From contig CADBFP010000017.1 in the NCBI GenBank assembly GCA_902793995.1, forward strand, positions 1 through 40,027: DNA of 40,027 nt, in the 5' to 3' direction. Under the pieces are notes generated by a model. The model saw nothing but the letters and a program-made list of their open reading frames with translations. It ran no database searches and was not told where the DNA came from. The DNA is from an uncultured Lachnospiraceae bacterium. Its GTDB lineage: Bacteria; Bacillota; Clostridia; Lachnospirales; Lachnospiraceae. The translations under genes were made by a program, and so were the position numbers. This document shows, in pieces, positions 1 through 7,754 of this stretch; position 1 is the first letter of the stretch, and each line of letters opens with the position of its first letter.

Positions 1-65
1 GCCACTACGAAACTCATCATCACTGCCAGTACCAGGATCATCATTATCTTTAAAGTCTTCTTCAT
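1..65 (-). CDS. N-terminus of a secreted or lipoprotein-like protein (partial)
   Basis: Reading the minus strand from an ATG at 65 gives a typical signal peptide start: M-K-K-T-L-K followed by a run of Ile, Met, Leu, Val and Ala. The frame stays open to the window edge, so only about 21 residues are visible. A good ribosome binding site (AAAGGAG) lies 7-9 bases upstream of the ATG. The charged start plus hydrophobic core shows the product enters the Sec route. Whether it is a lipoprotein cannot be seen because the cleavage region is outside the window. Function is unknown. The leader carries a possible response-regulator site (162-179). Confidence 0.6.
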   Translation of the reverse strand, partial: MKKTLKIMMILVLAVMMSFVV

Positions 66-145
66 GGCCTTTCTCCTTTTCTTTCCTTTCGGGTGGTGCC
101 TTATTTTTTCGGGTTGTTTTCCCTGTGTTTTGTTCTTGTGGCCTC

Positions 146-179
146 ATTCTACGAAAGCAAGGGTTATAGAAAGGTTATA
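146..179 (-). promoter_or_regulatory. Candidate promoter with two TATAACC direct repeats, 11-bp period
   Basis: On the minus strand two TATAACC heptamers (179-173 and 168-162) are separated by TTTC, giving an exact 11-base period. They are followed, after 10 bases, by TAGAAT (151-146), a good -10 hexamer. There is no recognisable -35 at 16-18 bases spacing; that place falls between the heptamers. Direct heptamers with an 11-base period over the -35 region are the usual layout for OmpR/PhoB-type response regulators. The regulator is inferred, not identified. Confidence 0.4.
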
Positions 180-227
180 AAATCAGATTTTTTTCGAAGT
201 TTTTTTGAAAAATTTTTGCAAAAATAC

Positions 228-254
228 AAAAACCCTTGCGGGACAAGGGTTTTT
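228..254. terminator. Bidirectional intrinsic terminator
   Basis: AAAAACCCTTG (228-238) pairs perfectly with CAAGGGTTTTT (244-254) around a 5-base loop. The A-run and T-run make it a terminator on either strand. On the minus strand it would end the operon that finishes with the acetyltransferase at 523 and insulate the gene at 1-65 from readthrough. Confidence 0.7.
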
Positions 255-414
255 GAGGAGAAAGTTTTTTTAAAAAATCCAAAAAAAGTTGGTGGCGGGG
301 CATTTATAGGGGAATAAAATGGCAGAAATGGGACCTGATTTGGCGAAATTAAGAATATGGTTTAGTAAAAATGAGAGGTTTGGTTACAGTTTGCGAGTGA
401 AGTCATTGGCCGAT

Positions 415-478
415 TCAGGCCAGCGGGCGGGCCCTAAAGGACTAGGCGCTGCGCGCCGTCGCAATGCCCGCCCCTACG
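415..478. repeat. GC-rich palindromic intergenic repeat (family A)
   Basis: A GCGGGCGGGCCC block (422-433) is followed about 30 bases later by AATGCCCGCCCCTACGCA. The latter string recurs almost exactly at about 14448-14466, and related GGGC...GCCCCTAC units occur at 11612-11639 and 12550-12620. The copies lie in intergenic DNA. The arms form a stem, so the element resembles a REP-type repeat. Confidence 0.55.
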
Positions 479-522
479 CATATTGTTGGAATCTTCCTTT
501 AATAATTTAGGCCTGTAGGCGA

Positions 523-1470
523 TTATTCAGCCAAAGAATACCCATAAATGCAGACCCAGGGCATGCCCTGCTGGGCTAAATCATGCCAGGCCGGCACTTC
601 AGCTGTCTCCAAAAGACGAAAGCCCGCCCACTCTGCCGTGCGGCGGGACGGGGTGTTCTCCGGATTGCAGGTAATCAGTACATAGCCCAGGCCATGCTTT
701 TGGGCCAGGGGCAGCAGAAGCCGCACGGACCGGGCCGCCAAATGCCGGCCTCGAAAAGCCTCTTCCACCCGGTATCCGATATGGCCGCCGAAGTAGAGCC
801 GCTCATTGTGACCAACGCGCAAATCGCAGCTGCCCATTTTTTCCCCTTCCAAACTGCAGATGGCAAAATGATACGCAGGCACCCATCCCTTCACAGGATC
901 CGCAGCAGCGGTCTTTTCCAGCCTGAGCTGGAAATCCGCTTCCTGCAAAGCCCCCAGGTCAAAGAAACCGGCCCCGTCATAGGGAGGATTATCCCGGTCC
1001 AGGAACTTCTCTCTCAGAACCCCCAGATAAGGCCCATCCTCCACCAGGCCCCGGGCTCTGTAACCTTTTGCTTCATAATACGCGGACAGGCCATGGGTTC
1101 TCAGATTGGTATCCATCCGCATGCGGCTTATCCCCTGGGCCCGGGCCATCTTTTCTGCAAAATGCAGCAAAGCCGCACCGGTGCCGGGACGCTCCGCATC
1201 TGCCACAAAATTATGCAGATAAAAGGCCGGGGCCGCATCCTTCCAGAAAGAATTATGATTAAAAACAGCCAGGGCACCCGTCAGATGCCCTTCCTGTTCC
1301 GCTATTAAGAAAGAATTGATATGTTCCCGGAAATACAGTTCCGGATAGACTTCAAGATAATCCAGCTTATTCCAATGGTTTAAGCCCTTTTCGTCCATCC
1401 AGCGGATGCGGCGCCGGGTCAGTTCCAGAATGGCTGCCACATCTTCGGGGACCGCTTTGCGTATGTTCAT
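523..1470 (-). CDS. Tandem-domain GNAT N-acetyltransferase
   Basis: This 315-residue protein carries two GNAT folds in a row. The first covers about residues 1-150 and has an acetyl-CoA loop near RPGTGAALL and a following NLRTHGLSAYYEAKGY segment. The second covers about 165-312, with FRGRHLAARSVRLL as its acetyl-CoA loop and NPENTPSRRTAEWAGFRLL as the typical C-terminal strand-helix. It should transfer an acetyl group to an amine; the substrate cannot be read from sequence. The second half is closest to ribosomal-protein or aminoglycoside-type GNATs in style. The ATG has AGGAG four bases upstream. It is the last gene of the operon that starts with the ExbB-like gene, 19 bases behind the preceding stop, which may mean shared transcription rather than shared function. 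Confidence 0.85.
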   Translation of the reverse strand: MNIRKAVPEDVAAILELTRRRIRWMDEKGLNHWNKLDYLEVYPELYFREHINSFLIAEQEGHLTGALAVFNHNSFWKDAAPAFYLHNFVADAERPGTGAALLHFAEKMARAQGISRMRMDTNLRTHGLSAYYEAKGYRARGLVEDGPYLGVLREKFLDRDNPPYDGAGFFDLGALQEADFQLRLEKTAAADPVKGWVPAYHFAICSLEGEKMGSCDLRVGHNERLYFGGHIGYRVEEAFRGRHLAARSVRLLLPLAQKHGLGYVLITCNPENTPSRRTAEWAGFRLLETAEVPAWHDLAQQGMPWVCIYGYSLAE

Positions 1471-1489
1471 AGTACTCCTGCGGACAATT

Positions 1490-1960
1490 TTATTTCAACG
1501 GAATCTGCAGCTTGTTCAAAAGAGCCGTCACTTCATCATACACGGCTTTAATGGCATGATCATCCGTCAGTTCCGCCTTATGTCCTGCCTTAAAATCCTG
1601 CAAAAGAGCCTGCTCCAATTCCGCCAGACTCACGCTCTGCCCCCGGTAAAGTATACCGCTTTCCTTCACGGTAATCCGCAGGATACCGTCATCCGCCGTG
1701 GTGCTTTCCACCGGGGCCGTGGTCTGAACCGGGGCCTGGGTAGTGGCGGTGGCCGCCGTAGTCTGAGGCGGCGCCTCCTGGGTAATGCCGGGGTTGCTGG
1801 GAGTCAGCCAGCCGCCGTTGGGATTTCCTACACCAAATCCGAAATAACCGCCTCCGGCCAACAGGGCTAAAATAACTGCCGTGCCTGCCGCTTTCCGGCC
1901 CACATGGGCGCTTTTCTTGTTTTCCTCGGGTCTTTTGGAACCGCCGTAATGATCTTCCAT
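1490..1960 (-). CDS. Membrane-anchored protein with ExbD-like C-terminal domain
   Basis: The 156-residue product has a short charged N-terminus, one membrane segment (about 25-45, Gly-rich at the end), a Thr/Pro/Ala-rich linker (about 50-90) and a compact C-terminal domain (about 93-154). That domain reads ITVKESGILYRGQ, then SLAELEQALL, then LTDDHAIKAVYDEVTALLNKL. This matches the strand, helix and aspartate pattern of the ExbD/TolR periplasmic domain, although it lacks the classic N-terminal ExbD helix with its Asp. It lies 32 bases behind an ExbD-like gene and has AGGAGGAG upstream of the ATG. The likely role is an extracellular accessory subunit of the ExbB-like channel. The ExbD resemblance is my own pattern reading and has not been searched. 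Confidence 0.6.
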   Translation of the reverse strand: MEDHYGGSKRPEENKKSAHVGRKAAGTAVILALLAGGGYFGFGVGNPNGGWLTPSNPGITQEAPPQTTAATATTQAPVQTTAPVESTTADDGILRITVKESGILYRGQSVSLAELEQALLQDFKAGHKAELTDDHAIKAVYDEVTALLNKLQIPLK

Positions 1961-1992
1961 GACTCAATCTCCTCCTGTGATTCGTGTTTCAA

Positions 1993-2595
1993 TTATTCCT
2001 GTACATCCATCTCAATAAAGCTTAAGGGAATCTCCCGCTGCCTGGCAGCCAATTTGACCTCCTGCACTGCCCTGAGAATCATATCGTACTCGCTTTTGTA
2101 AATGCCCTCCCGGTCGTACTGGAAAATGATGAAAACGCTCCGCTCTCCTGCCTCCTCCAGATACCCGGACAAAAGGCTCCGCAAGCGGTTGTAGGCATAA
2201 TTGTCATTTTCCCAGTCATAGGGAATCACATCCTCTCCCTCGGGGCTTTTCTCCAGGCGGATGGCCGCCCCCTCCGTGATGCTGAGGGTCAGAACCAGGC
2301 TGTTTTCCAGCACCAGTTCCCGGGAGTTTAGGCGGCGCCGCAGGCCCTCCGCCTCCTCTTCCAGCCGGGTTATTTCCTGCTCCTGCTGCTGCAGTTCCTC
2401 CTCCAGAGCGGTCTTGCTCTTTTGCAGCTCTGCCATTTCCCGGCTGATTTCCCGGGCATTTTGCTGCTCCTGCTCCGCTTTGTCCATCGCCTGGGCCGTC
2501 TGAGTGCGGGCCTGCATCAAAAGCACAAAAATCATAATCAGGATCACATCCAGCAAAGAGGTGAGCTCTATGAAAATAGTGCGTTTTCGTTTCAC
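1993..2595 (-). CDS. ExbD/TolR-like protein with coiled-coil insert
   Basis: The 200-residue protein starts with a short basic N-terminus and one membrane helix (about 8-28) reading FIELTSLLDVILIMIFVLLMQ. In ExbD, TolR and MotB this helix carries a functional Asp; here Asp16 fits. A long Gln/Glu/Arg coiled coil follows (about 33-95). The C-terminal domain (about 100-195) ends with RSVFIIFQYDREGIYKSEYDMILRAV in separate segments, like the strand-helix end of ExbD. The start codon overlaps the stop of the ExbB-like gene by 4 bases (ATGA), so the two are translationally coupled. It is probably the proton-channel partner subunit, turning ion flow into movement of the extracellular part. The coiled coil is longer than in ordinary ExbD, which often has about 140 residues. 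Confidence 0.75.
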   Translation of the reverse strand: MKRKRTIFIELTSLLDVILIMIFVLLMQARTQTAQAMDKAEQEQQNAREISREMAELQKSKTALEEELQQQEQEITRLEEEAEGLRRRLNSRELVLENSLVLTLSITEGAAIRLEKSPEGEDVIPYDWENDNYAYNRLRSLLSGYLEEAGERSVFIIFQYDREGIYKSEYDMILRAVQEVKLAARQREIPLSFIEMDVQE

Positions 2596-3101
2596 AGGCC
2601 TTCCTCTTCCTTCAGCAGCTGCCGCCGTTCCAGCAGCAGGTTCACATTTTTATCATTATCCTCCAGTCGGGCGGATAAAAAGCCGTCCAGCAGTTTGAAA
2701 ATGATAGCAAAGACAAGGCCCCAGAAGGTGGATGTCAGGGCCGCAAAGAAGTTCTGCTGCATATCCGTCAGTTCCGCCACCATAGGCAGCAGAGATACCA
2801 CGGTGCCCAGAATCCCCAGCAGCGGGAAAATAGCGGTGAGGTTGGCGAAGATGGAGTAAAAGCTCTCCGCTTTTTTCCGCAAAGACACCACTTCTCCCTC
2901 ATTTACATTCCGGATAGCCCGAGCCACCTTCTCCGGGTCGTGCTTATGCGAAGGCACAAAAACCAGGAGATTCAGTTTTTTATACAGCTGGGTGGTGTAC
3001 AGCCGGGCAAAGTAATAGCAGACGCCGGTAAGGGCGGCGGTTAAGAAAATAATCAGATCAAAGCCTAACAGGTTTTTGCCTATCACCTGCCAAAAGGACA
3101 T
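2592..3101 (-). CDS. MotA/TolQ/ExbB-family channel protein
   Basis: The 169-residue protein has three membrane helices: about 12-34, 84-106 and 118-140. The last two carry the family signature FPLLGILGTVVSLLPM followed by FFAALTSTFWGLVFAIIFKLLDG, equal to the TolQ/ExbB/MotA channel helices. A cytoplasmic stretch (about 40-80) includes a PEKVARAIRNVNEGE segment. It is shorter than ExbB (about 240). It begins the operon and overlaps the ExbD-like gene by 4 bases. ExbB-type proteins form pentameric ion channels driven by the proton or sodium gradient. No TonB, OmpA-like or flagellar gene is in view, so the work this motor does is unknown. Confidence 0.85.
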   Translation of the reverse strand: MSFWQVIGKNLLGFDLIIFLTAALTGVCYYFARLYTTQLYKKLNLLVFVPSHKHDPEKVARAIRNVNEGEVVSLRKKAESFYSIFANLTAIFPLLGILGTVVSLLPMVAELTDMQQNFFAALTSTFWGLVFAIIFKLLDGFLSARLEDNDKNVNLLLERRQLLKEEEGL

Positions 3102-3136
3102 GTTCTTCTCCTTTCCGGGAAGGTTTCCTGTTCTTC

Positions 3137-3165
3137 ATTATAGTACCTGCCCCCGGTCTTGACAA
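3137..3165 (-). promoter_or_regulatory. Promoter of the ExbB/ExbD-like operon
   Basis: On the minus strand TTGTCA (3165-3160) and TATAAT (3142-3137) are separated by 17 bases. The -10 is perfect and the -35 differs at one position. The start of transcription would fall about 30 bases before the ATG at 3101. Confidence 0.75.
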
Positions 3166-3223
3166 GCGAAAGAAGTTGAAAAAAAGGGGCAAATCCCCTA
3201 TGATGGAAGGGAATCAAACCCCC

Positions 3224-3257
3224 GTGTCGTCCTGAAGCCGAAGGCTGAAGGATCCTA
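3224..3257 (+). repeat. Intergenic repeat family B, single copy
   Basis: GTGTCGTCCTGA...GCTGAAGGATCCTAT matches copies at 11648-11683 and 34102-34138 (GTGTCATTCTGA...TGAAGAATCCCAT). It sits just upstream of polA. The family resembles the short palindromic GTCATTCTGAG/GGATCCTTC repeats common between genes in Bacillota chromosomes. Confidence 0.55.
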
Positions 3258-3277
3258 TACATATACAAGAGGATACC

Positions 3278-5809
3278 ATGAAATTACTCGTATTAGACGG
3301 CAACTCCATTGCCAACCGGGCCTTTTACGGCATCAAGCTCCTCTCCAACCGGGAAGGGGACTATACCAACGCTATTTTCGGCTTTCTGAATATTCTGCTT
3401 TCCCTGGAAAAAGAAGTGAGGCCGGATGAAGTGGCTGTGGCCTTCGACCTGAAAGGCACCACCTTCCGGCATGAAATGTTTGAAGACTATAAAGGAACCC
3501 GCAAAGGCATGCCGGAGGAACTGGCCCAGCAAATGCCTCGTATCAAGGAATTGCTGGAGCTTTTAGGCTACCGGATTGTGACGGCCCAGGGCTGGGAAGC
3601 GGATGATATTTTAGGCACTTTGGCCGCCGCCTGCCAGGCCCGGGGTGATGCTTGCTTCCTGGCTACCGGGGACAGGGACTCCCTGCAGCTGGTTTCCCCT
3701 TCCACTATGGTGCTGCTGGCCAGCGGCCACGGGGAGACCAAAAAGATGGATATGGCAGCCGTCCGGGAGCAATACGGTTTGGAACCTTTGCAGCTCATAG
3801 AGGTGAAAAGCCTGATGGGGGATACCAGCGATAATATTCCCGGCGTGAAAGGCATAGGCGAAAAAACTGCGCTGGGACTGGTGCAGCGTTTTGGCTCTCT
3901 GGAAGGGGTTTACGAACACCTGGAGGATCCTTTTATCAAGCCTAAACAGCGGGAAAACCTGATTACCTATAAGGAAGATGCATTCCTGAGTCATACCCTG
4001 GGGACCATACGGCAAAATGCGCCGGTGACCACAGAGCCGGGTGCTTATGCCGTAACGGAGGGAGATCCCGCCGCTGCTTTGGCGCTGATGCAGAAACTGG
4101 AACTGTTTCGCTTAATAGAACGGCTGGGACTGAAGGAAAAGGCTGCAGGGCTTTCTGCGGCTGGCCCCGCAGCGGCGGACGCTGCGGAAATGCCTCAGGT
4201 GGAAGTCTCTTCCCTCCCAGATAATCCTGCCGGGGAATGGTTGCTGGCCCAAAATCAGACTGGCTGGTTTGCCGTTCAGGATCAAAGGGTCTGTGCTCTG
4301 TCTGAAGAAACTCTCCTTCGCCTGCTGGACAATCCCGCCGTCACATTGCAGGTCTTCGATGCCGCTCCCCTTTATGCCCTGGCTATGAGCCGCGGCGGGG
4401 AGGGTGCCTCTATTCACTGGGACGGAAAACTGGCGGCTTATCTGCTGGACGCAGGGGCCAGCAAATACGAGCTTTCCCGCCTGGCGGACCGCTATCAGGC
4501 GGACTATGCCTTCCGCTGCGAGGCTTTTCCGGAGGCGGGGGTACTGGCGGATTTATTTGTCAAAATGCAGACTGCCCTTAAAGAGGAAGAACAGGAAGAA
4601 TTATACGAAAGCATCGAATTTCCCCTGGCCCGGGTGCTGGCGGATATGAGCCGTTTGGGGGTGCTGGTGGACCGAGACGGTATTGAAGCCTTCGGCCACA
4701 AGATTACGGCGCTGGCGGATGAGGCGGAGGCCCGGATTTACGAAAAGGCCGGGGAGCGTTTTAATCCCAACAGCCCCAAACAGTTAGGCGAAATCCTGTT
4801 TGACAAAATGGGCCTGCCCCACGGAAAAAAGACCAAAACCGGCTGGTCCACGGATGCGTCCACTTTGGATTATCTGAAGGATAAGGCCCCCATTGTGGAG
4901 GATATTCTGAACTACCGCACCTATCAAAAGCTGCGCTCCACCTATGTGGAAGGGCTTTTAAAGGCCATCGGTCCCGATGGCCGGATCCACAGCCGTTTCA
5001 ATCAAACCGAGGCTCGCACCGGCCGTCTCTCCAGCGATGAGCCTAACCTCCAGAACATTCCCATCCGCACGGAGCTGGGAAGCCAGCTGCGGCAGTATTT
5101 TGTGGCCCCGGCGGGCCATGTGCTGGTGGATGCGGACTATAGCCAGATAGAGCTTCGGATTCTGGCTCATGCCAGCGGCGATACCAATATGCAGGCCGCC
5201 TTCCGGGAGGGGGCGGATATCCACCGGGCCACCGCCGCCAAGATTTACGGCATCCCGGAGATCCTGGTAACACCGATCCAGCGCTCCTCCGCCAAGGCAG
5301 TAAACTTCGGCATAATGTACGGCAAAGGGGCGTTCTCCCTATCCAATGACTTAGGGGTCAGCATTCCGGAGTCGAAAACCTTTTTAGAGAGCTATCTGGC
5401 CGCCTTTCCGGCGGTGGACGCCTATATGCAGGGAGTGATTGAGGACGCCCGGGAGAAGGGCTACACCACAACCCTCTTTGGCCGGCGCCGGGCCCTGCCG
5501 GAGCTGAAAAACAGCAATTTCCAGATTCGCAGCGCCGGGGAGCGCATGGCTCGGAACACCCCCATTCAAGGGACGGCAGCGGATGTGATTAAGCTGGCCA
5601 TGGTCCGGGTTTGGGAGCGGATCCGCCGGGAAGGTCTAAAGAGCCGCCTGATTCTCACAGTACATGATGAATTGATTATCGAAGCGCCGGAAGAAGAGGC
5701 GGAAACCGCCGCCCGGCTGCTGCAGGAAGAAATGGAGGGCTGCGTCCGCTACGCCGTGCCCCTCACCACTGAGGTCCATCAGGGAAAGAACTGGCTGGAA
5801 GCACATTAA
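3278..5809 (+). CDS. polA: DNA polymerase I
   Basis: The 843-residue protein fills gaps and removes RNA primers during replication and repair. The 5'-3' exonuclease domain (about 1-260) keeps its acidic metal sites: LLVLDGN, GWEADDILG, ATGDRDSLQL, MGDTSDNIPG. The middle domain (about 300-440) lacks the DxE of a working 3'-5' exonuclease, as in Bacillus stearothermophilus Pol I, so proofreading is probably absent. The polymerase domain has motif A (D618-A-D620 in VDADYSQIELR), motif B (RSSAKAVNFGIMYG) and motif C (VHDE, 795-798). The ATG follows an AGAGGA site. The gene seems to stand alone, divergent from the ExbB-like operon and convergent with the serine hydrolase 37 bases after its stop. 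Length is slightly short of the usual 870-930. Confidence 0.97.
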   Translation: MKLLVLDGNSIANRAFYGIKLLSNREGDYTNAIFGFLNILLSLEKEVRPDEVAVAFDLKGTTFRHEMFEDYKGTRKGMPEELAQQMPRIKELLELLGYRIVTAQGWEADDILGTLAAACQARGDACFLATGDRDSLQLVSPSTMVLLASGHGETKKMDMAAVREQYGLEPLQLIEVKSLMGDTSDNIPGVKGIGEKTALGLVQRFGSLEGVYEHLEDPFIKPKQRENLITYKEDAFLSHTLGTIRQNAPVTTEPGAYAVTEGDPAAALALMQKLELFRLIERLGLKEKAAGLSAAGPAAADAAEMPQVEVSSLPDNPAGEWLLAQNQTGWFAVQDQRVCALSEETLLRLLDNPAVTLQVFDAAPLYALAMSRGGEGASIHWDGKLAAYLLDAGASKYELSRLADRYQADYAFRCEAFPEAGVLADLFVKMQTALKEEEQEELYESIEFPLARVLADMSRLGVLVDRDGIEAFGHKITALADEAEARIYEKAGERFNPNSPKQLGEILFDKMGLPHGKKTKTGWSTDASTLDYLKDKAPIVEDILNYRTYQKLRSTYVEGLLKAIGPDGRIHSRFNQTEARTGRLSSDEPNLQNIPIRTELGSQLRQYFVAPAGHVLVDADYSQIELRILAHASGDTNMQAAFREGADIHRATAAKIYGIPEILVTPIQRSSAKAVNFGIMYGKGAFSLSNDLGVSIPESKTFLESYLAAFPAVDAYMQGVIEDAREKGYTTTLFGRRRALPELKNSNFQIRSAGERMARNTPIQGTAADVIKLAMVRVWERIRREGLKSRLILTVHDELIIEAPEEEAETAARLLQEEMEGCVRYAVPLTTEVHQGKNWLEAH

Positions 5810-5846
5810 AAACACGGGGTTATCACCCGCCCGGGGCGGGCAATAA

Positions 5847-7235
5847 TCAATCCCCCGATTTCGGGATCATCCGGGAGCCGTAGCCGATAGCAAAAACCCG
5901 GCCGGCCCGGCGGTGCAGATAGATTCGTTCATCCGAAAAACGCCCTTCCATCAGGCCGCAGCTGCGGCTTATAGGAATCAGCGGGCGGCATTTTCCATCT
6001 ATTTCAGTACAAAATCCCTCCCCCTCCCGGCGGATTTCCACTACCGTTCCCTCTCCGGAACGGTAAATGCCGGGCAGACTCTCAACGGTCAAAGCGTCCC
6101 ATTCCACCGAAAGCGGGGTTTCCCGGGCCGGCACCGCTTCCCGGCCCAGATAGGCCCGGAAAGCCGCCTCGGCAATCAGACCTACGGATACGGAGGATGT
6201 GTTGCACAGCACCACCACCCCGGCGCCCGCATCCGGCGAAAAAAGGATGTGGGAAGATACTCCCGGCAGGGAGCCGCCGTGGCTGTACAGGCGAAGATCC
6301 CCCCAGGCCCGAACCCCCAGACCGCTGGCATAGGCGCTGCCGGGCTTATCCGTGACCAAAGGCTGAAGCATTTTTCCCAGGCCTTCCTCCGAAAGAATAA
6401 TCTGCCCCGTTTCACTCCGGCCGTCCCTTAAAAACATCTGCAAATAGCGCCCCATGTCCCGGAGGGTGGATTTCATGGCGCCGCCGCCGTTTAATACGAA
6501 GGCCCGGTCGTGATAATCCCGGTCCCAACGCATCACGCCGTCCTTTTTGCGGTAGAGGATGGCTGCGTTGTCATCCCGGGAAGGGCGGACAAAACCGCAG
6601 CCGCTGCGCTCCATGCTCAGGGGCCGCAGAATATGCTCTTTCAGGTACGAGGCATAGGACTGTCCGGAGCGCTTCCGTATCACTTCCGAAAGCAGGCCGT
6701 AGCCGTCATTGCAGTAACTGTAATACAAACCCGGCGGGCCTATCAGCCCCTCTCCCGCTTTTTGAGCATCCAGCCGGCAGGCCACCCGCCGGGCCCCTTC
6801 CAGGGCCAGTTTTTCGCTGTAGGCCAGATCGCCCTCGCTCTCATCGCTGATGCCCAGATCCCCAGCCACCTCGTCTACCATAATGCGAGGCAGTGGATAG
6901 AAGCCGCCGCTGTGGCTCATTAAATGCCGCAGCTTCAGCCCCGGCTGGTGACGGCCGCTGAAGGCAGGCACATACGTACTCAATAAATCATCGCAGTCTA
7001 AAAGGCCCTTCTCTTCCAGTTGCCGCAAGGCCAGGCAGGTAAAGGACTTGGTACAGGACGCAATGCCGAAGATGGTATCCTCATTCACGGGAAGGCTGGC
7101 CTCCCGGTCCCGGAAGCCGAAGAATCCCTGATACAGGGGTTCACCCTGAGCTTCCACCACAGCCACGGCCATGCCAGCCGCCTCCTGGGCTTCCATGATT
7201 TCTTCTATGTAACGCTCCAGCTGAACCTGTTTCAT
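5847..7235 (-). CDS. Beta-lactamase-family serine hydrolase (class C / esterase type)
   Basis: I place the start at 7235 because an AAGGAG lies 7 bases before that ATG; the longer frame to 7301 would overlap the MGMT-like gene. The 462-residue product has the serine beta-lactamase/DD-peptidase fold: S60-C-T-K63 as the SxxK motif, Y-C-N in YYSYCNDGYGLL as the YxN motif, and HGG in YSHGGSLPGVSS as the third. There is no signal peptide, so it acts in the cytoplasm or leaves by another route. A C-terminal domain of about 100 residues (after RAYLGRE) resembles the beta-barrel often fused to such hydrolases. Substrate is unknown: esterase, D-amino-acid amidase or peptidase are possible, and there is no reason to call it a resistance gene. 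Confidence 0.85.
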   Translation of the reverse strand: MKQVQLERYIEEIMEAQEAAGMAVAVVEAQGEPLYQGFFGFRDREASLPVNEDTIFGIASCTKSFTCLALRQLEEKGLLDCDDLLSTYVPAFSGRHQPGLKLRHLMSHSGGFYPLPRIMVDEVAGDLGISDESEGDLAYSEKLALEGARRVACRLDAQKAGEGLIGPPGLYYSYCNDGYGLLSEVIRKRSGQSYASYLKEHILRPLSMERSGCGFVRPSRDDNAAILYRKKDGVMRWDRDYHDRAFVLNGGGAMKSTLRDMGRYLQMFLRDGRSETGQIILSEEGLGKMLQPLVTDKPGSAYASGLGVRAWGDLRLYSHGGSLPGVSSHILFSPDAGAGVVVLCNTSSVSVGLIAEAAFRAYLGREAVPARETPLSVEWDALTVESLPGIYRSGEGTVVEIRREGEGFCTEIDGKCRPLIPISRSCGLMEGRFSDERIYLHRRAGRVFAIGYGSRMIPKSGD

Positions 7236-7285
7236 TAAGTCAAGCTCCTTTTTGCACCAGTGGACCTGTCCCTTGGGTGCACTTT

Positions 7286-7591
7286 TCATGGTCCGTCCCA
7301 CTGAAAGCGGCCCAGATCCACCCGGTAGTTTACCACTTCCACCCCGTCCTGCTCTAAAAGATACCGCTGCTCCCGGGGGCCGCCGAAGGCATAGGCTCCG
7401 GAAAGCTCGCCCCTGGCGTTCACCACCTTGTAGCAGGGCGTGCCGCTGCCGTCGGGATTGGCATGGAGGGCATTTCCCACCGCCCGGGCTGCCCCAGGAT
7501 GGCCAATGAGCCGGGCAATCTGGCCGTAGGTGGCCACCTTACCGGCGGGTATTTGCCGGACCATAGCATAGACATCGGAATGAAAACCCAT
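7286..7591 (-). CDS. MGMT-like alkyltransferase-family DNA-binding protein
   Basis: At 101 residues it consists only of the C-terminal DNA-binding domain of O6-methylguanine-DNA methyltransferase. It has the helix-turn-helix region with GKVATYGQIARLIG, the arginine-finger region AARAVGNAL and the active-site loop TPCYKVV, with Cys53 in place (full MGMTs read PCHRV, and alkyltransferase-like proteins PWHRV). It probably recognises alkylated guanine. Because the Cys is kept but the His is Tyr, it could be a weak transferase or a lesion-flagging protein. The ATG has AGGAGG upstream. The serine hydrolase follows 50 bases later and may share its promoter (7635-7663). Confidence 0.88.
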   Translation of the reverse strand: MGFHSDVYAMVRQIPAGKVATYGQIARLIGHPGAARAVGNALHANPDGSGTPCYKVVNARGELSGAYAFGGPREQRYLLEQDGVEVVNYRVDLGRFQWDGP

Positions 7592-7634
7592 ATTTCCTCC
7601 TAAAACTATACCGCTTCAAAAAATTGATGATTTG

Positions 7635-7663
7635 ATTATACCTTTGTCAGGCTCTGTTTACAA
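7635..7663 (-). promoter_or_regulatory. Promoter of the MGMT-like gene
   Basis: Minus-strand TTGTAA (7663-7658), a 17-base spacer and a perfect TATAAT (7640-7635) lie about 45 bases before the ATG at 7591. Confidence 0.7.
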
Positions 7664-7692
7664 GTTTTTCCTGCCTGGGAAAGGAATTCCTC

Positions 7693-7721
7693 TTGACTCT
7701 CGCTGCTTGTTGCTTTATATT
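7693..7721 (+). promoter_or_regulatory. Promoter of sdpR-sdpI
   Basis: TTGACT (7693-7698), a 17-base spacer and TATATT (7716-7721) precede the ArsR-type gene. Transcription would start near 7728. An ATG at 7737 would then have almost no leader, which favours the GTG start at 7755. SdpR-type regulators repress their own operon, so an operator is expected here. Confidence 0.7.
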
Positions 7722-7754
7722 TTACCAAAAGGTTAAATGAAAGGTGGCAATAGG

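Larger units (their letters stand above)
66..522. other. Gene-free stretch of about 460 bases
   Basis: No convincing gene is present between the signal-peptide gene and the acetyltransferase. The plus-strand open frames here lack family features and run through a terminator hairpin (228-254) and a GC-rich repeat (about 415-478). The left half is AT-rich with many A and T tracts. It holds the leader and probable regulatory region of the gene at 1-65. Confidence 0.6.

Noticed and set aside
93-510. Two plus-strand open frames (93-317, 319-510)
   Set aside because: They run through a terminator hairpin, AT tracts and a GC-rich repeat, with no family features.
583-1308. 241-codon plus-strand frame
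   Set aside because: Antisense shadow of the tandem GNAT gene; composition follows the other strand.
3083-3268. 61-codon minus frame before the ExbB-like gene
   Set aside because: It reads repeat and promoter DNA upstream of the real start and has no ribosome binding site.
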